From: Acanthosoma haemorrhoidale
Lineage: Eukaryota; Arthropoda; Insecta; Hemiptera; Acanthosomatidae
Direction of reading: 5' to 3'
NCBI GenBank assembly: GCA_930367205.1
Contig: OV884011.1
Coordinates: 168,899,226 to 168,963,225, forward strand
DNA length: 64,000 bases
Every line of letters starts with the position of its first letter. Position 1 is the stretch's first letter. Below are positions 1 to 12,378 of the stretch, piece after piece. Position numbers and translations under genes: made by a program. Below the pieces are notes generated by a model, which saw only the letters and a list, made by a program, of their open reading frames with translations, was not told the origin of the DNA and searched no databases.

Positions 1-153
1 AAGGAAGTGACTACCTGGGTATCGTAAAACTTACTCCGGGCAGACAAACCGGCCTTCCACGAGGGAGGGGGTTATCATATTTATATCAGTAAAATTTCAC
101 TCACCACCCCACTCGGTCTCTCAAGCTTCATAGCCACACAACTTATCACTTAC

Positions 154-175
154 ACCAGGGCCACCTGGCCCTGGT
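154..175 (+). repeat. perfect hairpin inside LTR copy A
   Basis: ACCAGGGCCA at 154-163 is followed, after CC, by its exact reverse complement TGGCCCTGGT at 166-175. An imperfect second version lies near 213-236 (GGGGCA...TGGCCCC). Comparable GC-rich palindromes occupy the same region of the copies at 53768-53783 and 60909-60928, downstream of the TATA-like box. It would therefore lie in the transcribed R/U5 part of the element if the TATA box is used. Its function is not known. Confidence 0.6.
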
Positions 176-563
176 GGGCTACTCTGTCTCTCAGTCTTCC
201 GAGTAACTCGACACCGGGGGCACTTGGCCCCTGGTCGGCCCACTCTTCATTCTTTTCTAGTTTCGACATACCGATAGCCGCTACCACCGTCGCGATACGC
301 CTACTCAGCCTTCCGCTAATCTACTCTCGCTAGGCCGACCTCTAAGACGGCACTTTGCCACACAGCCTATAGCAGACCTCTAACGACTTGTACTTATTAC
401 GCTGCCGATTTCTCGCCCGAACTCTGAAAACTGGTCTTATTCTTTATGAACCTCTGAACCTCATCCTGAACACAGTGTCTTGTCGGGACACATCCCTATC
501 AATAAATGGAGTCAGATATTAACGCCTACATGGAACATGGTCCATGTTATTAACTACAGCAAT

Positions 564-634
564 CCGACAATTGTTGACCTCCGACAATTGTTCACCTTTT
601 CCGACAATTGTTCACCTCCGACAATTGTTCAACC
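564..634 (+). repeat. 4 x 17-bp tandem repeat (CCGACAATTGTTCACCT)
   Basis: Units start at 564, 581, 601 and 618; a TTT spacer follows the second. Each contains the palindrome ACAATTGT. The array replaces the part of the LTR that in the complete copy runs from AACAATCCG to CCCGACA, so it looks like local expansion of the LTR 3' end. Confidence 0.8.
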
Positions 635-655
635 AAATACCCGACATATATATAT

Positions 656-725
656 TGTAAACAAATGTCAATAACATGAACAAAATATATTGTAGACAAA
701 TGTAAATAACATGAACAAAATATAA
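656..725 (+). repeat. 2 x 35-bp tandem repeat
   Basis: Two 35-bp units (656-690 and 691-725) differ at three positions by eye. Both carry ACAAATGT, AATAACATGAA and CAAAATATA. They sit exactly between LTR copies A and B. Confidence 0.75.
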
Positions 726-1511
726 ATAATTGTAAATGTGTTAAGCAATAAAAAATGCGGGGTGCCAAGTAGTTACATGAGATGGTTCACAGCTGTCAGT
801 CCCAGGTAGAAGGCCAGATGAGGCCAAAAGACCCTGCCAGCCCTCTGTCCTCTCCCAGAGGACAAAGAAGCCACATGCCATTGGATACACCAAGCTCAAT
901 GGGGAATGGCTAAAGGCAAGTGTTGCGGGGTACTTAAGCTGAGGATCTAGCCCCTGTAAATCATTCTCTCGTGGCAACTACTCACTGCCTCGTGGCTACC
1001 CTGCTTGAAACTCTGAAAACCTGGCTGCTTCTTTATGAGAAACCTCTACATCTCTTCTCTCCTAACCTCGCTATGTTTTAGTCCGGCGTCGTCAGACCCC
1101 ACACTTTCCTAGTGGGAATCTCTGCCTTTGTCTCGCTAAAACTAGCACCTCCTTGGGAGAGACCACTCTCTCGCGGACGACGGTTGCCGTGGCCTTGCAA
1201 ATGCAGTGTCTCCTATGGAAATCCAGCCTGCCTCTCTCCGGTTCCCACTCGCCTTTGGGATCCGAACGGTTTTCTTCTACCCTTAGATACCGAGTGTGAA
1301 TTCGTGGTCATTCCAAGACCACATAAGCTACCTATAACCTACCCTGTACCTCTTCTCCTGAACATAGTGCACTGTCGGGGCACATACCTATCAAAAAATG
1401 GAGTCAGTAGTAAAGCCGTCATGAAACGATTGTCCAGGTTATAAACTCAAACAACCCTCACTAGTCACCAGGGCTAGGGTAACCAGGCACCTCCCTCGTG
1501 ACGACCCGACA
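656..1511 (+). repeat. LTR copy B, diverged subfamily
   Basis: A second, more divergent LTR of the same family as copy A. Matching blocks are CTCTGAAAACCTGG with CTTCTTTATGAGAAACCTCT near 1011-1048, CTGAACATAGTGCACTGTCG near 1357-1376, AAATGGAGTCAG near 1396-1407, TCACCAGGGCTAGGGT near 1465-1480 and the terminal CGACCCGACA ending at 1511. It contains about 300 bp (about 1050-1350) not seen in the other copies. The left boundary is uncertain. An open frame of 110 codons runs through it (1112-1444) but matches nothing I recognise and is probably chance. Confidence 0.55.
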
Positions 1512-4265
1512 CTGAGTGTCAAATATTTACTTATCAAATTAAATCACAACTTCCTTATTATTAATATATAATGTGGGTTGTGACATTCATGAATGTTAAT
1601 TACAGACTATCATTTCTGTAAACATGGATGAATTGAACTTATTTTACTTCTGTTGGCTAGAATTGAATTACAGCTAAAGTTCAAGCAAGATATTTCGGTT
1701 ATTGATATTTTGTTTTCAAGGCAAATGAATACCAATGCGCAGTTCGGAAACGAATCATAAGTCGTTTACTGAAAGCAGACGAATCGTTAATTTATCTGAA
1801 AGTCCTGGTTAGAAAATAACGTCTTAACGGACTTGACAAAAGACGTTCTATTTCGGGACCAGCTTACCTCCCCCCCCCCCCACCAATAACGTCAGGAAAC
1901 TCCTACTTGCCTCTTATCAAACTCTCTTTTCTTATTGCATCTCATCGTCAATTTTAGCGGTTTTTCCGGCATTTTCCACAGGGCTTTTAATAACATCTGT
2001 TCCTCCTTCAACTCTTTTTCTCGGTATTCTCTGTCTTCATATTCTTGTTGTTTTTGTCGATTATTTCAGTTGATTACCTTCCACACTCCCAGTTCTTGAG
2101 TTCTACCTAAATTCTACATTTAAAAGGAATCATACCACAAACCTGGATCCTTTCTATATCCTGTTCCTTAATAATCCTATCCCCTGGCCAGAACTCATAT
2201 GAGGCGGAATGTAGTAACAACATGCGAAGATTCACTGAAGTCTGATGCGGAAAGTTGAGGATCTACCTGAGGCTTAAGCCCATTAAATATGATTTCACAC
2301 TTTTCTCACACGCCCACACAAATCGTCACCGTGGAGACCAGAAACTACTGAATATTAATTTGTTCTGGCGTAGTTCCCACAGGAGAAAAAAATAAAAATA
2401 CTATATCTTAAAGAATTCTTACGTAGTCAAATGATGTGGGAAAAAACATCGAAATCATCACCGCAATATCAACGACTCATAGAAATGGTACCCTGGCGAA
2501 GGGGGGGGGGGGTACTAAAAAAAAAATGAATACTCCCAAAAAATAAAACCAAATATTTTTTTTTTAACTTACTGTCAATAGATGACTCGTGGATTACCGT
2601 CAGGTTTTTCAAATACTTATTAAATTATTGGAAAAATACTACCAAGCAACTATTTTCTTAACGAAAATACATTACTTCATTAGTTATTGGCCTCACCGGC
2701 CACAAAAAATATTATTTTCAGCATTTGAAACAAAAAGAAAATGGTTTATATTGCTGGCTTTCTAAACTTGAAATGATCAATAGATTCTGTGCTATGGCAT
2801 GAGACAGCCTAAAAACAAGCGAAAATTTTTAGGTTTAATTGCTGTTTTTTTCACAGTTTCCATTATCAAGTTCCAACGAATCCATAATTAAAAAATTTCG
2901 AGGTGTTTTGAACCTCTGAATAAAATAAAACATTTCAGATGGATTGATTCATTTTTAGGGTGACCTTGTTATGTATGACCTCGATCATAATACTCGAAGG
3001 TTCATACAGACAGACAAACCCTTCCTGTTTCAAAGTGAAGCCCATCCGTTCGGACTCGGCAATAAGGTGCTATATTATTTTTTCTCTCCCCTAGTGATTT
3101 GAACGACAAAAAAAAAATAAATAATAATCACTGCATAATTTCCCTTTGAACCCATCCCGAGTCGGGTTACTGGTTTTAATGAAGCTTACCGTCAATCAAG
3201 GGGGCTTTTGTGCCTTTCTTCTCCAATAATATTTATTCATTTTTGTAAGGCAGTGGATTACAAGTAAAAAAATATAAAAAGTTTGTATCCTATCGGCATA
3301 TTATAATTTATGATTTATGATCTCATTTATGATTTACAATGTCCTGTACACACATTTCTCTCCCCCACTGTCATATTTCCGCTCATAATTTACGCTTTCC
3401 GTGGGGATTCAAATAAATTGTCCATTTAATAGAATATTTAATAAGAAAGAAACAAATCAGTAACCTTTCCGTTTCTTCCCTGTTGTATTGAAGATTCTTT
3501 TTTTTAATATTTTTCTATATTGATAATATAGATAATGTTAAGTAATTTTAAATTTGAATGCTATTAATTTAACAATAAAACTAATACATCCAGGACACTA
3601 TTTTTATCTTGTTATTTAAAAGATTTATTATTCCGACGATCAATTTTATCAATAAAAAAAAGCACCTCAGATACTTTTGGAAATTGGTTGGGACGAGATT
3701 TAATATACGATTGCTATTGTTGGGTTCCAAAACTTTATTTTTTGGAATATCATATACAATCAGAAATATATAATATTAAATATTTTCTGTGCTATCTATG
3801 ATTTGATAAATCTGAACATTTAACGAAACTGGTCCAATTTTTTTTTCATATTTTTATAGGGTTTTAGCTAACACATAATAAGTCTATTTCGAGCTATTTT
3901 GAAATGCACCTTTCTAATTTCAGGTATATTGGATCATTTTCACGACCGCTCGTTCAATGAATGTAGGGTTAGTGTATTTTTGACCGTATATGAAATGACA
4001 ATATATTAATGTATTTAATATATCTTAAATCAAAAATACAAAATTTAAAATGTAGGGACATATATAAAGAATGTATCTTTCTATCAATACATATATCTTT
4101 CTTTTCCCAACCTTACCCTAACTAAGAACCTCGCTCTACGCTCAAGCTGAATAGTTATAATAACTTATTTAATGGGATGCCATTTAACTATTCTAACTAC
4201 TTAGATTTGATTACTCTGTTGAACTCTCCGCGTACTGCATTAGCGTAAAATGATAAAACTTTACA
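1512..4265. other. gene-poor AT-rich DNA
   Basis: No coding region, RNA gene or complete transposon was recognised. The stretch contains homopolymer runs (C near 1870, G near 2502, A and T runs near 2520-2565) and many stops in all frames. A short element near 3030-3055 (TTCGGACTCGGCAATAA) weakly resembles segments near 6776-6795 and 63262-63280. Confidence 0.5.
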
Positions 4266-4487
4266 AGTCGTAATAATGTTCCTTCTTACGTCAGTAACAA
4301 AACCCTTCATAAAGATCTTAATATACCTGACATTCTCGAACTCATTCCTTCCAATTTCATGAAATTCCATTGTAACCTACCTAACCACCTTAATCCCCTA
4401 GCACACTCATTACAATGCCTTTCATCCCTATAATCCTCCTCGGAGACTAAAACGGCAGTGGCCTCGTGACCTGATATAGGCCACCTC
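4266..4487 (+). pseudogene. Jockey-type LINE 3' fragment (copy L4)
   Basis: Matches the C-terminal pol segment of the LINE copies at 13.8, 16.5, 34.5 and 40.2 kb: AACAAAACCCTTCAT, then the region reading like PSNFMKFH, and CGGAGACTAAAACGGCAGTG followed by GCCTCGTGACCTG near 4485. It begins and ends inside the element, lacks the 3' UTR, and has no convincing TSD. It is a dead fragment. Confidence 0.75.
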
Positions 4488-4566
4488 ACATTTATAAATT
4501 CTACCATTTTTCATATTACATTTACGTCGTGCATTGTACACATAACACCGATATTTTAGAACTTAA

Positions 4567-4690
4567 AGGGCTTACACCTGCTCCACACCAGTTGTAGAAT
4601 AACTTTTCTCATTCGTTTGTAATTATGCTAAGGCAAAGGCTGATGAACAAATGAGCGTGGTTTTTGAGAATTATCTTGGGAATTATTTGT
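4567..4690. repeat. diverged dispersed repeat
   Basis: The segment TTACACCTGCTCCACACCAG near 4570-4590 and AAGGCAAAGGCTGA near 4630-4645 have counterparts in the same order near 47685-47705 and 47805-47825. The spacing is similar but the sequence between is poorly conserved. The repeat type is unknown. Confidence 0.35.
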
Positions 4691-7600
4691 GAAAAATAGT
4701 GCTTCCGATATTACAACCATTGATTCGGACTAAGAATTGGCTGCATACATCCAGTTCACAGTCTCATCAGTGCGTGGCAACATTTAATGATAGTACTTTG
4801 CCCCCTAATTAATTAACCCAATAGCTCAGCGCAAAGTACGAATCAACAACATATTAAAAATAATTGTATAAATTAGTAATTTCAATATTAACTTAAGAAC
4901 GGTAATATTGAGAAAGATCTTAAAAGAAGAAGGGGGGGGGGCCTTCATCTAAACTTCCCAAGTTCGTCACATATGAAGGGATCAGAGAAAAATAGCATAA
5001 CTCCTTTTTTCGACCTTTTCAAGGGGAACGAAAATATTGTTTAAACATTAATTTGAGGGATACAATAAAGGAAAGGGGTTTGTTTATCTACATAGGTTAA
5101 GGAGTTAAGACAGTTCTGTCCCAAACTCCTTCAAACTAGTTTGAAAACTAGCAGTTTAGACAGTTTTTCTCCTAAACAGTAGACACTATTCGATTCGCCT
5201 GTTTTAAAGCTACAATATTGTGCCAATATGGCAAAGTAAAAACAAAATGGGGTTATACTGTTTTTCCCTGGCCCCTTCATATGTGAATGGCTCGAAAAAG
5301 CAAGGGAAAAAATCCCTTTGATGTGGGGAAGAAAACCGGTCGGAAACGGTTACGGTGGAATCCAACGCAAATGTTGACAAATACCTTTTACCCATTCGCA
5401 AATGTTCTATCAAGAATTAAGGAAAACGGCTTTACATGATTAAAGACTGACCGATAAAATACTTTTGCACTTCGTCTATTCCACAGTAGAGCTTTGTAAT
5501 TGTATTTTGAGTCGTGTTCGTCATTAAAAGCACGAAGCATGACAAAATCCTTGATCATAGTTATTCTGGCTATGTTAATGTTAGATCAAGAATGTTTGTG
5601 AGAATCGCGGGTGGTTTCCAATTCCTTCCCTTGTATCAGATATCTATTTATTTGGACTGGCATATGTGATGTTAATTGATCAAACCCTTCAAAACCATTT
5701 GCGTGTTTTAGGTTCCGTCAAACATCAGTAACCCCTTATGTTTTCACCCATGTCTATGGTGTAATTACGATCTATGTTAATCTCATGTTGAATCTACAGA
5801 CATAAAATTTGGCATGGGGATCTCATCTGATTTACGATAGGAATGAATAATATAGTATTTCTATACAAAAATAGTAATGGCATTAATTACCTACCTAATT
5901 CATGATTAGGTATTAGAAAAATATATAGTTTTAAAAAATTGAATAGACTATCAAATTTAAGATTTTGAGGTCCTGATTAATAAAATTAAATATATATTGG
6001 GGCTTAATTTGACTATAAATCATTAAAACTCTCATCGTAAGTGTATATACATTTTTGTTATAACCGCAGTTACGATGGTGATACTTCGTCACTAAATGCC
6101 CCGTGGATACTAAACAAAATCAGCCTTAAAGAAAACAATAAATTGTTACTAATGTGTTCAAAAAGTAATAGTTACCTTTTATAATATAAGGGTATTTTAA
6201 AATTTATAAGGGTATAAAATTAAAGACATCATAAGTATTATATGTTGGCTTTTTGTTTTAAAAGTGTAAATAACATTTTTTTTGCAACTATGATTGAACC
6301 CTTAAATGCCTGTTGTATCAACACTTTTTAAGGTTTCAGCTGCTTGTGTTGAATCAGGAAGCTGACGCTTTTGTTTTTCCATCGACATGATCACTACTCA
6401 CAAAAGCCTTATCTTAAACTTTATGAGGTATTATTTACACGTAAGTGTTAATGCAGAATAATAACCATATCAAAGATGATGAGGCAGCCTTGAGCCTACT
6501 AAGTATAACAACTTACACAAATGTAAAATGTAGAATCAGATACCCATCATTTTGGAGCTTGGGGAAAAGTATACTTGTGGAGGCAGTTGTAGACAGGGCC
6601 AATATCTTATTTTTACATTAAACCTGTCTATTCCGTTTTTTTCTTTCTTCTTTCTTCGTATCAGTTATTGAAAAAAATTGTTATTAGCTACAATAATTCA
6701 GTTTAAATCGTCTGAAATTACATTAAATATGTGATTTTTAGAAAGAAAAATCAGCCAGTAAGTAGGGCCTCTCCCTTCGGGCTCAGTAATAAATGACCAC
6801 AGAAGGATTTTATTTAAATTAAATTTCCTCTCTTCAATTTCTTTGGATTAACTATATTTCACGAAAGCGTATTAAGCCCATTTAATCAACCCCCCCGAAA
6901 CACTGCTTGTAGGTATATTTAAATAATTAAACGAGGATATATTGAACTGTTTGAGTTCGTTGAGGGAACTGCGTAGGTACCACGAAATAAATGTTCTCTA
7001 AATTTCAACATTTAGTCCTCGATCACTTTTTTTCTCTTAAGCTTCAGATATTTTCTTTACGATAACTAAGGCGAAATTAAACAACTAAAGAATTATCTAT
7101 TGGCACAATTGTTTTCCATATTAATAAAGCCCTGCCACCTTGTTAGACCGATTTACAATCAAGTCCCATCCTCCCCATCTTGTCGAAATGGAATCATTTA
7201 TACATTAATAATAACATTTACTAGAAGGTAAAAAGTTTAATTATTTCACGATTACCGCGTATTTTCGACGTCTTACGAAAGGTTAATGTGATGTGGTCAA
7301 CATCACTCAAGAACCGAAAGGTTAATCTACACCGAACAGTATTTAAATCAATGAGATTTCAATGAAATACATTTTTGTGACTAGACTGTATATCTATTCA
7401 GATATTTTAATAAGAAATTATACTAACCTGTGGAAAAGGCTAGGTACGGAAAAGTAATATGAAATAAAATGTCATAGTTTGTCAAAAGAAGAGCTCTGAA
7501 TGACATTTTGCGAAGGATGCAATATGAAAGGAGATATTCCTATATTATAATATCATGCCGTTTCCATATTTTAAAAGTTTTTAACATATTTGAGAGGGTT

Positions 7601-10600
7601 TATTTGATAACCAGCGAGCTCCAATTTTATTTAATTTTTTTTTTGTTACTAAACCGAGTTACGCTCGTTATTTCTTTTTTTATAATTGAGCTCTATGGAA
7701 TGAATACAATGTTGTTTTTGTGTGCATTTTTTTCTTTTGTTTTTTAAAAATTTGGCTCTTTTTTACTTGTTACTTGCTATTATTTTGGAGGCTGTATTTT
7801 TCTAATTGACGCAGCTGCATTAAAAAAAAAAAATAATGCAGTTTATATTAAAATTGTTTCTCAGTTCTGTCATATTATAAATAAAAGAAATTTACTCTGA
7901 AAAGGAGACCTCTACAGTTACGTTCTCTTATTAGCTACTCTATACTCCATAACAGGCTTGTTTTTTTGAGAAATTTTGATTATTGACTAAAAGCCTTCGA
8001 AAGGAAAGTCTGGTTTCTATAAAAAAAAAAAAAAAAAAAAATTGAAGCTGTTTGTTTTGTCATAAACACTTGAATTATTTCATGTTTTCGCCGTTTTCTT
8101 TTTTTAAACATTAACAAATTAATGTTTCACCTCGGGTATAAGAAAAATAATGTGGAGAAAACGTTTTTTTCTAGATTTTAGCAATATCACGTCCTTGTCG
8201 ATTATTTATCCATTATTATACATAACGATAAAAACGATATTTTTTATCCACTTAAATTTAACTAGCTAAATTATTCGGCATTGCCAGGGGAGATTTATTC
8301 GATTTCTTTTGTATTATATTTCTGTTTTCAATTTTAAGACATAAACGGGTGGTTTTTTATCGTTCAGAAAAAAAAAAATAATCCAATTATTTCTATACCT
8401 TACACTACTTGGTTATAATGGTCGAAATACTTTAATCCGAACATTCGAAGAGATGACCAGTGATTAAAGCATATATTATGTGTTAGTAAGTGCTAGTATT
8501 TAATTAAAGCGGAAGGTATATTTTAGATACTTTCCCCTTTAAAAGGTTATAGCAGTGCGTAAGTTAGGAAGCAAACTACGAAAGACAAATGCGTAATCGT
8601 GTAATTTCACCTAATTTTCACTATTAAAAAAAATGAACTGGAATTTTAAAATAATAGCTTTGGCTCCCATTTGTGCATTAGGAGTTTTAAATGTATTTTA
8701 TGAGGGCTATAAAATGTAGTTTATTTGCATTTGTGCATTTTAAATAGTTTTTTTGTAGCCGAACAAAGTTTTTATTAACTAGGGTTCAAGTATTATTTAG
8801 CGTTTTGTATCTCTAATAAATTTTATTTATCTCAACAAAGAGGATCAATTGTTTTTAATCGTATGACTTGCTATTATAGTGACGGAGGTTGGCAGCTTCC
8901 GACCAGATAAAAAATACTGGAGAGGGCTTAAAAAGTTTTATTTAATAAGAATATAACTATTTTCAGTTTTATGGTTGAGGATTTGGGAAACTCCATCCTG
9001 GCTAAGCTCTGCCGTTTGAATCATTGAATAGGAAGAAGGGCTCATATATTTATCATTCCACCACACATAATAGGATTATACTACAATTCCTGTCTGCATT
9101 CAAGAGAGGGGCCAAATCCCAGTGTGTTCGATCCCCGTTTTGGAAGTTAATATTATAAAAAACATCAACGGCGCACAGTGGGCTGTCTACAAAATCTAGG
9201 GGGGCAAAAGCCAATATTATTAAATTAATTGTTTTTTTAGGTGAAATTATTTGTACGTATTTGAAAAAAGATCATTTTAATTCAGAAATGTTTTTGTACG
9301 CAATTGAAAGATGAATTTCACAAAATATCTCACCCTGGAAATTGAAAAAAATCAGAAAATGCTGAACTGGTATACGAGATGCTTAGCAGTTCTAATCCCT
9401 TATGGGTGTAACATGAGAACTAAGGTACACTATTTACGGATTGTTTTCCTGAAGATTTAGGAGACACCAGTGAGAAACAAGGTTAAAGATTGCACTAGGA
9501 TATTAAACTACCAAGGAAGATGTGATACGCACATGGAAACTTTCTGCTTGAGTTTAAAAAGGGACTGTTCCAAAATCCGTTCAAGAATGTCACGAAAATG
9601 AAGCTTTCGAAGTTTTCAGTGACTAGTTGGTTTTATCGATGACATTTTCCTCTATCTTTGTGTATAGTAAAACTTTGTATAATATAACAATAAAATTCCC
9701 TGTTTAGTCTTTCATTTGATCCATGGATTTAACTTAAAATATTATATTTCTGTAAAATGTTTTATCTTGGAAATTTGAGCTCCTAGGCAAAAGCTAATGC
9801 CATATTTAAATTGTGGGGATCAAATTCATACGAGATCAGCTACAAATACTCTGGCACCATAACACTTGCTGGCCGGTGTTATTTAACAATCGACCGGAAC
9901 CTTTTTATGAATTTAGTTTAAACATTTTAAAAACGTTTCCATCTAGGGTTAGGTTTTTAAAACATCTTAACTTTAATGGTTTCTGCCAATGGCTGGTCTA
10001 CCACCTATTAACACGACCTAACAGGTTTGATTTGAAACCGCTAAATACGATTTTTTCTTATATCCCTGAACCTCAGTCACACTTTAGAATTAAATTTTAT
10101 AACAAATCTATTCCATACATTTTTCTACTTTTGACCCGCTAGATTATTCATAGGCAGACAACTGTGAGGGGTTAGCTCTAAGTAGCTGATTCTTTATTAA
10201 CTTTCGACACGGGTGTTGATTTGAAATTGGAACTAGCGAATGGAAGTTAACATGTATTTTGCTCATGTTAATCTGTCCAGAGATCTTTTTCGCTTGAAAA
10301 AAGTTAGACATAAGGAGAGAAGTAGTAAATGATACTGAAAATTATTTGATTTGTGTCTTTGAGAATTATTAATTAGACTTTTTTATCCTCTTCGTCGTAA
10401 GCCGAGTAAAAAAGATTTCTTTGTGAGGGTTATTAAATTTCCTAAAGGTTTCAATGTTATTAACTTGTTCTTAGTATAATTGACCTAAATATACCTGTAA
10501 CATAATTTCAGCTTTTTCTCCTTTTAAATGCTATTTCTTTAAAAGAATACGCCGTAAAACAAATTAAAAATTCATTGTCACGTAGGTTATTAAATTTCCT

Positions 10601-12376
10601 TATTAATACCACTTTAATATTATTAATTATAACTTTTCCTTATAATATAATTATTATTATTATAATAAGTTCTTTTTATAATTCCTCTATTCTCCTACAG
10701 CTGAGTTTTAACCCAATAAAGCTGTCAAAATATCAAATGTTTAACATTATTTTAGATTACACAGTCAATTATTTGAGTATGGGCAAGAATTTGATAGAGA
10801 GTAAACTCTAAGATACTCAATTAACATTAGAATTTAAGACATATAAATCACTGAAATGAGTTTCATGAATGGGTCTATTAATGCTATTAAAAGCTCAGTC
10901 ATAATAGCTGTAGGATAATGGTAGTAACAGTACAGTGAACGATCAATCGCTATAATCGCATTGGGGGGGGGAGTTTTATTATATCTTATTCACTAATTTT
11001 ACTATTTATATTAATACTAAACTAGTACTATTATATTTTATAATAGATAACCTCTTTCATAACTTGTAACTTGTAAAAGTGATTTCGATTCATTTTAAAG
11101 TATTAGTTCTATGTATTTAAATGTATTGTAACGCAATAATAAAGTTACGATCCACTGATATTTAGCTACCAATGATACTTAAACAAAATATACCAATGAT
11201 ATTTTGCCTGAAAATTATATGAGAGTCATTTATGTGTGATAATGCCATTAAGTTCATTTTGTTGCCAGTCTGTCTGAACTCATCGATCAGGGCTTAAACC
11301 ACTCACTTAAGAGTTGAATGTGTATTTTTTTCTTATCAATATTTAATGTCTGTGTATCTTTAAGGTTTATTTTTGCAATTATTCAAGAAAATACACATTT
11401 GAAAAATCGTTGATGTTTGAATGGAAATCATTCTGTCAATCAGATTTCACTGGGTGATATTTTAGTTGCATAATGAAAACATAGTTGACATGTTAACGAG
11501 ACCTACTTAAATGATTAGTGGGTGTCGCTCGTCTGTCGTAATCTTTTTTCAACAAGCTATCCAGAACTTGAAGGTGATCTATTTTTGTTCCATACCTGTA
11601 ACAAAGACATTAAAACTTAGTAAATAATTATTACTGTTTTAATTAGGTAATAATTATTATTAATATCAGTCCTCCAGTATAGAAATGAGGTAGAGGTTAT
11701 TATTGAGTTTACAGATAGTCAGCCTTTAAAACGAATTACCAAAAATTTTCTTAAGGATATTTAATAGAATTTGTTAAGTACTCAGCTGAAAAAGTCACTT
11801 CCTTTGTTGACAGCTAAAATAAAAAGATTTTTTTCTACTGCGGAGAAATAGGACCTGATCGGAGGGTTTATCTATGTTTAGCAGGAAAATGGAAAACGTC
11901 AGTCAGACCTTTCTTCACCAGGAATTTCCCGCTGTCCTGAAAACATACTATAAGGAAAGTGGAAGCTATAGTTCAATAATAGGGTTGCCTAACCGCTGTG
12001 TCCTAATGCTATGTTCGCTCACGGAGGCCATTATATTTATAATACAAAACAAAATTCAATATAAATATATATAATATATATCGATTACTAACCTTATCCG
12101 TCGACCTAGCCTTACTTAACGCTTGCAAGCTTACAATTAAAACCAATGAATAATATTCCGAATTAAATTTAATCTGGGAAGGTAATCTGTTTGAACTCCT
12201 TGGTTTGATTAATCTATAAAAGCTCAGCTTAATGTAGTGGCGTTAACCTTAAAAAATAATTTTTAGTTTTTAATAATTGAGAAATGTAGACCATAATAGA
12301 ATTTACTTTTAGGTCAGAGATTTTTTAAAATAGAAATAAAATTAAAATGATGTATATATGATGTACATGTGGTAAT
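4691..12376. other. gene-poor AT-rich DNA
   Basis: I see no supported gene in these 7.7 kb. Short open frames (for example 7508-7747, 9813-10142, 10575-10811, 11874-12074) have AT-rich low-complexity translations rich in I, F, N and Y and no recognisable domain, so they were not annotated. A run of about 20 A lies near 8022-8041, and AT microsatellite-like tracts lie near 10640-10670. A B-box-like GTTCGATCCCC near 9127 has no clear A box. Confidence 0.5.
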
Positions 12377-12378
12377 TA

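Larger units (their letters stand above)
1..646 (+). repeat. LTR copy A (partial, cut by window start)
   Basis: The 3' part of a long terminal repeat that recurs at about 656-1511, 53309-54021 and, inverted, 60578-61363. Shared landmarks are a TATA-like run near 81-92, a hairpin at 154-175, the segment GAAAACTGGTCTTATTCTTT at 426-445, a TGTCGGGACACATCC box near 480-495, and a terminal CCCGACA at 640-646. The full copy at 60.6 kb starts TGTAGCG and ends CCCGACA, i.e. TG...CA, as LTRs do. This copy enters the window inside U3. Its 3' end is rearranged by four copies of a 17-bp unit (564-634). No internal coding region is attached, so it is a solo or partial LTR. The family is unidentified; a Gypsy-type origin is inferred only from the 4-bp TSD of the copy at 60.6 kb. 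Confidence 0.65.

Noticed and set aside
1112..1444. 110-codon open frame in LTR copy B
   Set aside because: It lies in repeat DNA, is not conserved in the other LTR copies, and its translation resembles no known protein.
9110..9140. tRNA gene (GTTCGATCCCC)
   Set aside because: B-box-like sequence only; upstream sequence does not form D or anticodon arms.
9813..10142. 109-codon open frame
   Set aside because: The largest frame in its AT-rich region, but with no recognisable domain and no splice or promoter context; consistent with chance.
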